This document shows positions 35,001-47,900 of a stretch of 64,000 nucleotides of DNA, piece by piece. Both the position numbers and the translations under genes were made by a program. Numbering within the stretch: the first letter of the stretch is position 1; each line of letters opens with the position of its first letter. Under the pieces are notes generated by a model that saw nothing but the letters and a program-made list of their open reading frames with translations, did not search any database and was not told where the DNA came from. Location of the stretch: positions 67,664,014-67,728,013 of the forward strand of contig CM067366.1 of assembly GCA_034401795.1 (NCBI GenBank), given 5' to 3'. The DNA is from Chaetoderma sp. LZ-2023a. Lineage: Eukaryota > Mollusca > Caudofoveata > Chaetodermatida > Chaetodermatidae.

Positions 35001-35639
35001 TAACTCCTGTGTGGTTGGAGCTGTATGCTGTTTGCTATCTTGTTTTCTATATCATGTGTTTGCCTCTTGCAGGGTTTTCGTGAAGCAAGCCTTCGTTCAT
35101 GTGCAGAGACATCTAGCTGGACCAAGCTTTGTGAAGTGGAGTTTCCTGAAGCAGTGTGCATATTTAGAAATAAAGAAATTCATTGGTATTAAAAATAAGG
35201 TTAAATTTTCTTAGCATGGACTATTTACTTATTAGTTAACCATTTAACCCTCGAATTTGTTTTTAAAAATCTCAATTTCCATTTGCAGACCAAGAGAAGA
35301 CTATTTTTGAAAATTTACCTGGCTCGATAACCGAAACTGGCTCGATAACCCAGCCAGTCATTACAGTGGTAAATTAAAAAAGTTCTCTTGGTCTGCAAAT
35401 GGACATTTCGCAAGACCAGTCACCACTGCAAAGCGGTTTTTGGCTGATATGAGTGTTAAAAGGTTAACATTAATAATGTTTTACTGTCAATCCATGGTTC
35501 TAGATCAAGGTGGTGGCAATATTCAATCAAAAGTATGTGGAATGTTAGCCATATCCAGAATATAGGCAGAAATGAAATGAAATGATTTTCTTTTTCTCTC
35601 ACTCTCCCTCTCCTCTCCTCCATCCCTACTCTCCCCTTC

Positions 35640-35687
<48 letters not shown>

Positions 35688-38600
35688 TCTTTTCACACTA
35701 GGATACAACTTTGCACCTTAGATGGCTTTGTAGGAAATGTGTGGCTAACTGAGCGACAAACCACAATCTCGGACTGCTATTGTTATAAATATAGATGTGC
35801 TACAGTATATAAACAGTTTTCATTGTTGCCATATCACCTGTATGATGTGAGCATAATTACGCTTCCAGGTCCATTTTTGTTTTGTTGTGAATTGCAACTT
35901 GTATATGCCTGTCTATTGCTCTGTCTGTCAAATTGTTTACGTTTCTGACAATGCTGCCTATGTAGCAAATGCCAACTAATAGCATGGCACACCAGTTATT
36001 GGGCCAATGGAGGGATCTAATCTGTCACTCACATATCTGACATCATAATAAGTTGTCACATGTTAGCTGACATCGCAGTCATAATAACGTACCTCTGTCA
36101 CGAAAATCGAAGTCTGTCACAAAATCGTACGAATTGTGTGTATTTGGTGCATTTACTGTTTAATAAACGTTCTTATTAAATTTCAAACTAATTTAACTGG
36201 GAGCTGCCATGGTTGTTGCTGCCATAGGTCAAATTTGCTTTATATTATTCAACAACTTAACTTTAAATTTAGCATCTGGGAATTCAGGTTACTAACATAA
36301 CAAAGTTTCAAATCACTTCCAACACTATTAAGGGGATGTGTGAACCACGCATGTATACCCACATAATCATACTCTCCAATGCTTCTCTTACTGTTAAAGA
36401 TACTGTTGATAAATGTCACACAGAATACAATGGAGGAATCCAGTTTTGCCTATGCTCCACCCATCTTTAGCTAAGCTCTGCCCACACATTTCCCATGTTA
36501 GGATCGATCGATCCCTGCACTCCCTGAATCTCAATTTCCAGAAAACTATAGATACAGGTAAGATGTTGAATATTCTGAAAACTAATTTGACTGGGTGCTG
36601 TCTGCACCCAATCAAATTAGTTTCAAAATATTCAACAGAATATTTATTAAATAGTAAAGACTTACAATTCATGCAACTTGACAGAGTATTTAGCATTTGT
36701 GATGGACTCGATTAAGTCATTCATGACGTAATTGATTATGATGTAAGGCTACACATGACATAGTTGATTATGACATCATATGATTGATAGATATATTGGA
36801 TTCATCCATTCCTACTGTCACATGTGTACATATATTATGGTTTATTTTAGTAAATGTGTCGATGCTGATCAAGAGAGAGACCTCGGTATTCCAGCAGAGT
36901 TCCTCAAGTTAGAGAAGTACATGAACAAGCCGCCATTACTTCATAATGGTAGAAAGATTAAGCGTGATGTCTTGAAATGGATGAAGAATAGGCACCGCTG
37001 TATGGATGATATTAAATATGACAGTGGCGGGAATAATACACCAAATGTGACACTTGCTAGCTTAGAAAAAGATATGATCTTGCCACATGGAGTTTTGCGA
37101 TATAATATCGTCAACAAAGGCACAAAAATCATAAAAGACAAATTGCAAAAACAAAGCCCTAACTGTGTGACTGATGAATCGCCTATGTGTGATGTTAAAT
37201 CTGAACATGTGTTTGCTGAGCAGAAATATCGTGAAACTAAACCACATTTAGCTACTCATAGCCAGTCTAATTCTTTTAAACCAACATTGACTTCATCAGG
37301 ATTAGTACAACCACAAAACAGAAGCATAGCACAGGAGATGGTAAAATCTTCGGGAGATTATATTCACTTAGATAGCAATCAAGCTTCACTTCTTGGAGCA
37401 AATGATGTGAAAAAGCAGATTAATGGAGATTGCCAGAATACCCAATTATCGGACCAGCTCGCTTCTAACAAGGTATTCTAAAATGAGATTGTGTTAAATA
37501 AATATCTGAATGAACTTATGGCCATAGAGGCCATCCGTCCATCAAATCGCTTTTTCTCCTTAACGGTTAGACCAATTTCTCCGTAACGGTTACACCGATT
37601 TCAACCAAATTTGGCTAGACGGACCTTACGGTGGTATGCTCCAGAACTCTTATTCAAAATTTTGGATGGTCAATTTTTTGGTGGCCATCTTGGATTTTCC
37701 AAAAATTATCCGCAAATCCTTTAAAACGCTACTCCTAGATCAATGGCCCGATTTCGATGAAATTTGGTTGCAATAATCCTGTGGTGGTACATTTCAAAAC
37801 CTCTAACGAGAAATTTGATTTGTCAATTCTTTCGGTGGCCATATTGGATTTTCTGAAAATTTGTGGAAATCTGTTAAAAGCCTACTCATTAACCACTTGG
37901 CTGATTTCATGAAAACTCAGTTGAAGGATTCTAAAGCGGTATGCTTCAGAACTTGTATACAGAATTTTGATTGGTAAATCTTTTAGCGGCCATCTTGAAT
38001 TTTCTGAAAAATGGCGGCGAATCGTTTAAAGTGCTACTCTTCATGAACTACTTAAGCAATTTCAACCATTGGTTTCAGAAAGTGTATACAGAATTTTGAT
38101 TGGTCAATCTTTGTGGCAGCCATCTTGGCTTTTCTGAAAACTTATGGAAATGGGTTAAAGGCCTACTCAATAACCACTTGGCCGATTTCAAGCAAACTTG
38201 GCTGTAAGGATGCTAGAGTGGTGTGCTTCAGAGCTTCTATACAGAATTTTGATTGGTAAATCTTTTGTGTGACAATCTTAGATTTTATGAACAATTTAAC
38301 AGAAATTGTCAAACCGCTATTCATCATTAACTGCTTAACGAATTTCAGCCCTAGCTGGGTTTGGGCTCCAGAATTCTAGTCAGAATTTTGATTGGCCAAT
38401 TCTTTGGGTGAGAGTCTTAGATTTTATCCCTGGAAAAAATGTTGGATTTTTAGCTCACCTGGCCAGAATGGCCAAGTGAGCTTATGACGTAGCGACCGTC
38501 CATCTGGCATCTGTCCGTCAACTTTTTCTTTAAACGACTTCTCAAGAACCACTGGGCCCATTTCAATCAAGCTCCCATACTAAAGCAATGGGAAATTTTT

Positions 38601-41600
38601 AATGTTTTCTTCTAGAGAACTACTGGGCCAATTAAATTATATTTGGCAGGAAGCATCCTTAGGGCTTAGAGATTCAAGTTTGTTCAAACAAAGCCGATTG
38701 GGCAATTGGGCTGGCTGCCATCTTGGATTTTGTCTGATTTTTAGAAGCGTCTTTAAAAATCTTCTCCGAAGCTGCTTGGGGGATTGATCCAAACCTCATG
38801 AAATATGATCTAGGGCAAGAACTGTACCAGTTTTGTTCAAGAGAATTTGATTGGCCAAATAGTTGGGCAGCCATCTTGGATGGCCTGGTTTTCATGAAAG
38901 CGACTTTGTCTCTAGAGCCGTTGAACAGATTGGGCCGAAATTTGGGAGATATGATATTGATGACTAAGTGCCATAAAAGTTTGTTCAATGGAAGTTGATG
39001 CATAAAGAAACATGGCCTAGTTTTATATGTTACAAGTCTACTCAATTCATTAAAGTTCTACTTATTAGCTCACATGGCCTGAAAGGCCAAGTGAGCTTAT
39101 GCCATGGCAACCATCCATCGTCCGTCCATCCGTCATCCGTCAACTTTTCCTTTAAACAACTTCTCAAGAACCACTGGGCTGATTTCAATTATCTTTGGCA
39201 GGAAGCATCTGTAGGGCATAGGGATCCAGGTTTGTTCAAATGAAGCCGATCGGCCAATTTTGCCAACGACCATCGTGGATTTCAGCCAATTTTAGGAAAT
39301 GTCTTTAAAAATCTCCGAAACCGCTTGGGGAATCGATTCAACACTCATGAAACATCTTCTAGGGAAAGAGGTAAGCCAAGTTTGTTCAAGAAAACTTTAT
39401 TGACCAAATGGTTTGGTGGCCATCTTGGATGACCTAGTTTTCCCGAAAATTACTTCTCCAGAACCGCTGAAGGGATCGGGCCAATATTGGGGAGATATGA
39501 TTAGGGACTAAGGGCCATTAAAGTTTGTCCAAGGGAAGTTGATCTGTCGAAAAACATGGCCGGTGTGGTCCAGTCAGAATGTAGTGTGTGTGGCGGCCAT
39601 ATTGGATTTTTTTATTTGATGGATTTTGAGGCCGAAATTAGTTCTATTTATGCTTTTGATATTCTGAGCCCAAATTTGCCTTTTTCAAAATTGTTAGATA
39701 AACGGTTTGGCGGCCGTCTTGGATTATTTTCACGCTAAAAGCGCCCATACTAAAGCAATGTGAAATTTTAAATGTCGTCTTCTGGAGAACTACTAGGCCG
39801 ATTTCAATTATATTTGTCAGGATGCATCCTTAGGACATAGGGATCCAAGTTTGTTCAAATGAAGCCAATTTAGCCGTCGCCGACGGCCATCTTGGATTTC
39901 GGCCGATTTTACGAAACGTCTTTAAAAATCCTCCTCTCCGAAACCGCTTGGGGAGTCGATTCACAACTCATGAAACCTCATCTAGGGAAAGATGTAAGCC
40001 AAGTTTGTTCAAGAAGACGTGATTGACCGAATGGTTCGGCGGCCATCTTGGATGACCTAGTTCTCCCGAAAATGACTGAAGGGATCGGGCAGATATTGGG
40101 GAGATATGATTAGTGACTAAGGGCAATTAAAGTTTGTTCAAGGGAAGTTGATCCGTCAAAATGTAGCGAGTTTGGCGGCCATATTGTATCTTTTTATTTG
40201 ATGGATTTTGAGGCCAAAATTGGTTCTATATCTGTTTTTGGGTATTCTGAGCTCAAATTTGCCATTTTTGAAACTGTCTGATAATTGGTTTGGCAGCCAT
40301 CTTGGATTATTTTCCCGCCAAAGGCACCCATACTAAAACATTGGGATCTTCAAAATGACTTCCTCTCAAGAACTACTAGGCCGATTTCAATTATATTTAG
40401 CAGGAAGCATCCTTAGGGCATAGGGATCCAAGTTTGTTCAAACGAAGCCGATCGGCCACTTGGACTGGCGGCCATCTTGGATTTTGTCTGATTTTTAGAA
40501 ATGTCAAAATCTTTTCCGAAACTGTTTGAGCGATTGATTCAACTCATAAAATATCATTTAGGGCATGAGCTGAACCAAGTTTGTTCAAGGGAACTTGATT
40601 TGCCAAATGGTTGGGTGGCCATCTGGGATGGCGTGGTTTTCATGAAAGCGACTTCGTCGCCAGAGCCACTGAATGGATTGGGCCGAAATTTGGGAGATAT
40701 AATATTGATGACTAAGGGCCATTAAAGTTTGTTCAAGAAAAGTTGATACATAAAGAAACATGGCCTCTGTTTTCTTGTTACAAGTCTGCTCAACTCATTA
40801 GAGTTCAACCTATTGTTAATGACCATTCTAGTTGAGATACCTATGGTCTAGGTGAGCGATACAGGCCCCTTGGGCCTCTTGTTGTTAATGACCATTCTAT
40901 ACACCTGTGCAAAAGTTAAGCACCACCCTATTTTTACACACATGCGAGGGTATATTCATGTGCTATGAAGAAAGCAATAGCATAAACATTTATGTACCCA
41001 TTCATCTTAGTGCAAGAGGTAATAATGCAACTAGAGGAATGCTGATTATGATAGTGGGGAAACACTGTATGTTTTTGTTTGAACTTGAAAACGAGGCCTG
41101 AATATGGTTACGTTGACACAACTGACAACTATTGCCCTACAGTTGACACACGTGGCTAGATTGTCATTAATGGTGTCTGAAAACGAAGTTTAACATCTGT
41201 GCACGAGTTTGAGACTGTCATTATTAATACCGGGTATATCCACCTTGTGCATGGATGACGGCCTGGACACGACGTCTCATGCTGGTCACCAACCGACTGA
41301 TACGCCATTGTGGTATTCGTTGCCATTCAAGATGGAGTGCGTCTGTTAATTCCTGTAGGTTCTGCGCAGGAGGATCCCTCCTTCTCACCATGTTTCCCAG
41401 AATGTCCCAGATATGCTCAATAGGGTTCATGTCAGGGCTCCTTGCTGGCCATGGTAGGGTTTCGATGGCATTCTGGCGGAGGTATTCATGCACAGCTCTA
41501 GCACGATGTGGTCGGGTGTTGTCATCCATGAATATAGGGTGGGTTCCAGGTGCATGATTTACAAAATGAGGGACCACAACTCTATCCAGTATGGAATCTT

Positions 41601-44600
41601 GATATCTTTGTCTATTTAGTGTTCCAGGTACAGTCAACAGATCCAGCTTACAATCAAATGAGATGCACCCCCCATATCATAACGGAACCTCCACCAAATG
41701 GAACTTCTTCCATGATGTTACGTTGGTCGTACGCCGTGCGTCTGGACCTCCATACACGAGTTCGACCATCTGTGGCATGAAGCAGGAACCGACTTTCATC
41801 GGACCAGTGTACCCGTCTCCAGGATCTCATGTTCCAGTGTCTTCTTTCGTTGCACCACCTCAGACGCTCCTCTTTGTGGTGTGCAGTGAGGAGAGGACGT
41901 CTGACAGGTCTCCTAGCTTTCATGCCAGCAGCATACAGTCTCCTTTTGACGGTACACATTGACACTCTATTGCGCGTTTCCCATTGCTGGCTGAGCACTC
42001 TGCTGTTGGTGAATGGAGATCTCCTAACAAGGCGTACTAGGGCTCGATCATCACGGGCAGTAGTCTTCTTCGGTCTTCCAGATCTAGGCCTGTCCTTCAC
42101 CTCGTTAGTTTGCCCATGTTTTGCAATCAAACGACTGATTACAGTATGGTTAATGTTCAGCTGTCTGCCCATCTCTCTGCATGACATACCAGTGGTATGC
42201 ATGCCTATGATCTGCCATTTCACACGATCACTTAACCTTCGTCTTGCCATAGCGGTTCACAATCAAGAGCTAATTCTCTCTGTACAAATAAACCACGGTC
42301 ATGAACACAAAATTCCTAATCTTGTCGCCTAAATCTGTATGTAATGTTCTACACCTCAAACTGGACTTTTACATAACTGAACACGTGTGCTGTTTCCCGC
42401 CACGCACGGACATCAAGCGGCGTGAAGTCATGCATGCATGTGCATTTCGTACTTGGAATTATGTCAGCTAACGCGGGGACAAAAAGTATGGCAGCCTAGT
42501 TGTACCATCATGTTTCTACGTTCTATTGTTTTTGCTGGTGCTTAACTTTTGCACAGGTGTATAGTTGAAATGCCTACGGTCCAGGTGAGCGATACAGGCC
42601 CCTTGGGCCTCTTGTTTACACATATCTCTGCACACCAAAAGTTAATAATGTATATCAAGGTTTGTATATTTTTTAATTTCCAGGTAATTGATAATCTAGC
42701 TGGTTTCCTCAAGCGGTTGACCATTGATGACATCAGACTTGAGCATCTCTATGTGGAGGGAATTGCGCTGACCATAGCTGACCTTATCATCATTGTATTC
42801 ATGTTTTATTTTCTGGTAAGCTTCATGTTTTCTGCTGATTGACAGGTGTAACAGTACAGTTCAAAACCGGTGTGGCATGTCCTAGGAACAAAACAAAAAA
42901 ATACAAATGACAGAGGATCTTTGAGAAAAATTTGAATGACCAACCGACAGACTGACTTATACATGCTAGTTCTAATTCACAACTTATAAAACTAAAGACT
43001 AAATAAAAATAAAACAGGGGGAATCCTACTAACTGTTTTGTTTTTGTTGTCTTTGTTTTGTTGTTGTTTGGTTTTTTGTCTTTGTGTTTTGTTCCCAGGA
43101 AATGTTACATTGGTTTTGAGTTTTATGTATAGTACACCTCAGAAATAACTTAACACTTCATAAACAAACATGACAAAACAAAACACACTGTTGAACATTT
43201 TGTATTCAATTTGATTGGAAGCCGTTAAGTCCAAAATATTCAACAGAACATTTCTTACATCGTGTTCAAAATTGTACTAACTAATATCTTTCTGCTTTTG
43301 TTTTGGAAACATGTTGTTAGTTCTGAACATATATTGAATACTAAATAGATAAATTTGTAGACCATAATTTAAGTTATACTAATGAGATTTTCAGCATACT
43401 TTAGTGGGAGGTCTCTACGAACAATAAGGATTTTGGGATCAACAGGTCAATGTCATGGTGACCAAATTAATTAAATTGTATTTCATTTCTGGACAAAAAG
43501 ATTGTTCACAGAACTTAAATGGCACATTGGCTTGGGTGGTGATGAAGACCCTATGGATATTGGTGTTAAAAGGTCAAAGTTCAAAATCATGATTACACAA
43601 TTTTTTATATTTTATCATGTTTCTACATGATAGCTAAGCTTAGATACTGAGGGGATTTTCACCAAACTTGAATGGGAGGTTGCATGCTCGATTCTAAAGA
43701 GCCCTATTGATTTTGGGATCAATGGTCAAGTTCTTGGTGACTCAATTACAAAAATTGTTTTGCTGGGGATGCATAGATTTCAGCAATCTCTGATTGTTGT
43801 TTTAATATGTTTTCTCTATTTACCCAGGAAGCCTCTAATCTATCACAGTGTTTACTGAAGCATTTCTGTCCATCTCTAACCACATGGTACAAGCATATGA
43901 TTACACTGCCAGGAGTAGAAGCGACTGCTAAACTCTGTGGAATAGACCTTGAGTTTGTTATAAAGCAGAGGACTTCTAACTGCCATTATCATCAGCTGAT
44001 GCCTGATTTATCTCAACCTACAGAGGATATCGTGATAAATGACGCTGAACTCAGGTACAATACATAATATTATATCGCTAATTCTAGCAGACATGTATCA
44101 GCATCTAAACGTGAAACGGAACTAGATAGTTAATATGTCAGTAGCTACCACTATATGTTTATAACTGATCCGTAATCTACCTTACAACTTAATCAAACGA
44201 AGCAATTTCTCTTCCAGTCAGGTTATTTTCAAAATATTCAATGGGGTATGTTTTACAGCGTAGCAAATCTTTAAATTCTACAGCAATCCTCACAGAAAGC
44301 TGTTTAATGTTTGGAAGTCATCCAGGGACTACTAGTGCATAGATTTAAAGATTTTCGTATTAGGTTTCGACTTATCAATGTATAAAATATCCGTTTTGTT
44401 CATTAAATATTTATTAACATTTCATTGTCAAGATTGGTAAAAAAAATTCAAATTTTTGCTTAATGAATACCCATTTACGGGTCAAGAGAATACAATTTTT
44501 GAAAATTTAACACTGGAATGACTAGGCTGCATATTGAGCCAGTCATTGCATTGGTAAATCTTCAAAAATAGTTTTCTTTTTTCCTGTAGACGGACATTCA

Positions 44601-44882
44601 TGACGACCATTGCAAACCCCAGTTTTGGCCAGCTCGATCATTAAAATGTTAGATCTGTGCATGATGTGTGCTTTTTCAAAGCATATAAATGTATGGCGAG
44701 CACAATATCAGACAAATTGTTGTACAGACAGTGCTCAGGATCATCTTACATTTAAAGTAATATAACAAAACCTGAAGCTTAAACTAAAATATAGCTCCCC
44801 AAATTGTCACCCAGCAATAATTCCATGGATGAGTCAGTTATTTTGTGTGTTTTACCAAGAAAGATCTACTCGGCTCTACTTT

Positions 44883-44954
<72 letters not shown>

Positions 44955-47900
44955 TATGCATTTCTTTGATTTTATGGTTGTTTGGTGTTTTTGTATGTTA
45001 TAGTCACTATAGCAACAGCAAGCACCGGGCTATAAAACCTGATGTGGAAGCAGCATTACAGAAACTTCAGGTTAGATAGTAGAATGATAGGGCAATGCAC
45101 GGAGGACAAATCCAATGAGTGATTCTAGGCCAATAAAGGAATTCATTACTATCTATGCCTACCCATTTCTGCCTAAGCTATGACCACTTTTCACATGTAT
45201 TTGAATGGATTTTAACCATTTGAACCCTGAATTCCCATAATTGCCAGGTAACTAGACAAGTAAGCTGTTGAATATTTTGAAACTACATGTACTATTTACA
45301 AGTAAGCTGTTGATTATTTTTTAACTAATTTGGCTAGGAGCCATTGCTGCCTATTTACCATCTCCAAGTCAAATTAGTTTCAAAATGTTCAACAGAATGT
45401 TTATTAAAATGTACTTTCATCAAAGACATATAATTCACCTTAACATTTTTAGCTAAGCCCCGCCCATCACTAGCTACGCTCTACCCACACTTCGCCGTGA
45501 TGGGATTGATTGATCCCCAAATACCCTAGCCATCAATTTCCTGAAAACTATACAGGGAAGCTGTTGAATATTTTGTAACTAATTTGACTGGGTGCTGTTG
45601 CTGCCTATGCAGAATATTTATTAAATAGTAAAAGCAAACAATTTGTACAACAACGCATAGACCGTCTTCAAATATGCTTTCGTGATGTACTTATCGACGT
45701 CATTCATGACTTCATTCATTATGACGTCATATGATGGGTGGGTACTCTGGAAAGGTGAATTCAGAGGCATTTTAATCTATTATGCCCACTTTCGCGATGA
45801 TCCTGCGTCATATGGATTGTGTCATCAGCTAATAAGTGATGTATTTGAATATTATGTTGGATACTTGAGTGACAGATCAACTCCCTCTATTATGGATCTA
45901 GAAACAGATTTGACTGATTACTCATATTTTATTTGGCCACATAACTTGAACTTATAGAACTTTATGCTAATCATATTCTAGATGTACCATGATCATAATC
46001 AACACTCATTGCTACTTATAAACCAGATTTTTGTCTTATATGCGGAAAGATTTCTATTCAATATATTGAAAATAATGTGGCAGCAAATTTTCCATTAAAT
46101 TTGTTTTCTTGAGCCTAACACAAAGTAGAGGATGGCTTCGATGTAGTGATCCAAATGGTGTCCAGCATGCACTAAGAATCAGTATGTTAAAAAATTTTCA
46201 AAGATCGTTTAATTCATCAGAGGCTTAACTCCAATCTTAATAAGACTTAAAGGTGCATATTCAGACCAGAATGATTGAAAATAAAATTGTTAAAATTGCA
46301 TACTTTTATAAGCTTAAACTGTGAGCCTATGTTTAATGAAACGAAATAAATCTTAACATATGATGATTCCATTCCATATAAATTAATAAAAAATTCTTTA
46401 AGTTGCGAAATTGAAATAGAGGCACGGCGTCTATTTCAATTTTGCAACTTAAAAAATTATATTAATTTATAAGGAATAGAATCATCATATGTTAAGATTT
46501 ATTTCGTTTCATTACACATAGGCACATAATTTAAGCTTATAAAAGTATGCAATTTTAACAATTTTATTTTCAATCATTCTGGTGTGAATATGCACCTTTA
46601 AGTTCTATAAGTTTATAGATTTGTCCCAAACCATCAATGCATCCACTCTCCATCCTAGAGTAAGTGATTTTCACATGTTTTCCATATTTTTACGTGGTTT
46701 GGACGTAACTGTAGAAGATTCAAGTTGCCTGCCCACCTTATATACACGAGTGAGACATGTCAGAAGTGGGTGTGCATTCTAAATGGTATGAGCTAATGCT
46801 AACATACCGATAGTTGTATCTTATTTATATTTTCTCACACTGATATTTTTGGTTCTTTCTTCAGATAAATAGCATAGATCCTGATGTCGGAACACATCCA
46901 TGTGGATCAAAAGTTACTCTTGATTGGCCATCTTACCCACCAGATGTCCATCCTGTACAAGGTAGATACTGATCTGGATATAATTGCTGTATGATAAAAA
47001 TAAGGTTGTACAGACAATATTTACCCTCACCTCATAATGAACCTTTCCGGGTTTAGCTATGCTCCGCCCATCTCTAGCTAAGCTCCACCCACATCTCGCT
47101 CGTGTTGGGATCGATCGATCTCTGAACACCCTGACTATCAATTTCCAAAAAAACTACACGGAAGCTATTGAATATTTTAAAACTAATTTGACTGGGTGCT
47201 GTTGCTGCAGCTGATTATGACATCATACGAGGTCGGATGATGGATGGATACTCTGGATAGTGAATTGATAGCGTAAGAGTATTGCAATCGAGTCTGTCTG
47301 TCTGTCTCCGAATCTGTATCTAAAAAAATATAAACTATCCAATTTTGCCCAAATTTTTGTAGAACAAACAGCTGTTGCCATCACATACAGTTTCTAGACT
47401 TGTGTCGTAATACAGATTTAGAAAAGCTGCATCCGGATTGGATAAAGTTCCAGATCTATGGATATCTTGGAAACTACATGTCCGATTTCAACGATTTGGT
47501 TCCACCGTTAACACAAGAAAGGGTATAACTATACACTAGGATTCTACAATGCTTGTCTTGATCTGCTGAAAAAAATTTGAAAAATAAAAAAATCTAAATA
47601 TGATAAAAAGAAATTGCTCTTGTTAAGGTTTATATTATTTCCTGAATGGATATGTTTTAGTAGTGTGCATCTTTTTAATCCTTGCCACTCTGTGGTCAGT
47701 GTTCTATCTTGTACTGTGTCAGTAGCAAACAAATTGGTGTACATTTTTCAACAATTTTTGTTTCATGTTTGGTGTTTACAACAACTAGATCTTCCACCAA
47801 ATCTGTTGAAAAATGAACACCAGTTCATTGTTTAACTGTCTCGTCGCTGAATGCCACTAGCAGTGATCAGTGATCCCTTAATTGACTTAATATTTTGAAA

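Noticed and set aside
41255-42332. Plus-strand frames across the Tc1 element
   Set aside because: They are antisense shadows of the transposase, which is clearly encoded on the minus strand.
44804-45079. 91-codon frame as a gene
   Set aside because: The Val-Arg-Ala-Cys stretch is a (GTGC)n microsatellite. Only its last 67 nt are real coding, as GSTCD exon 6.
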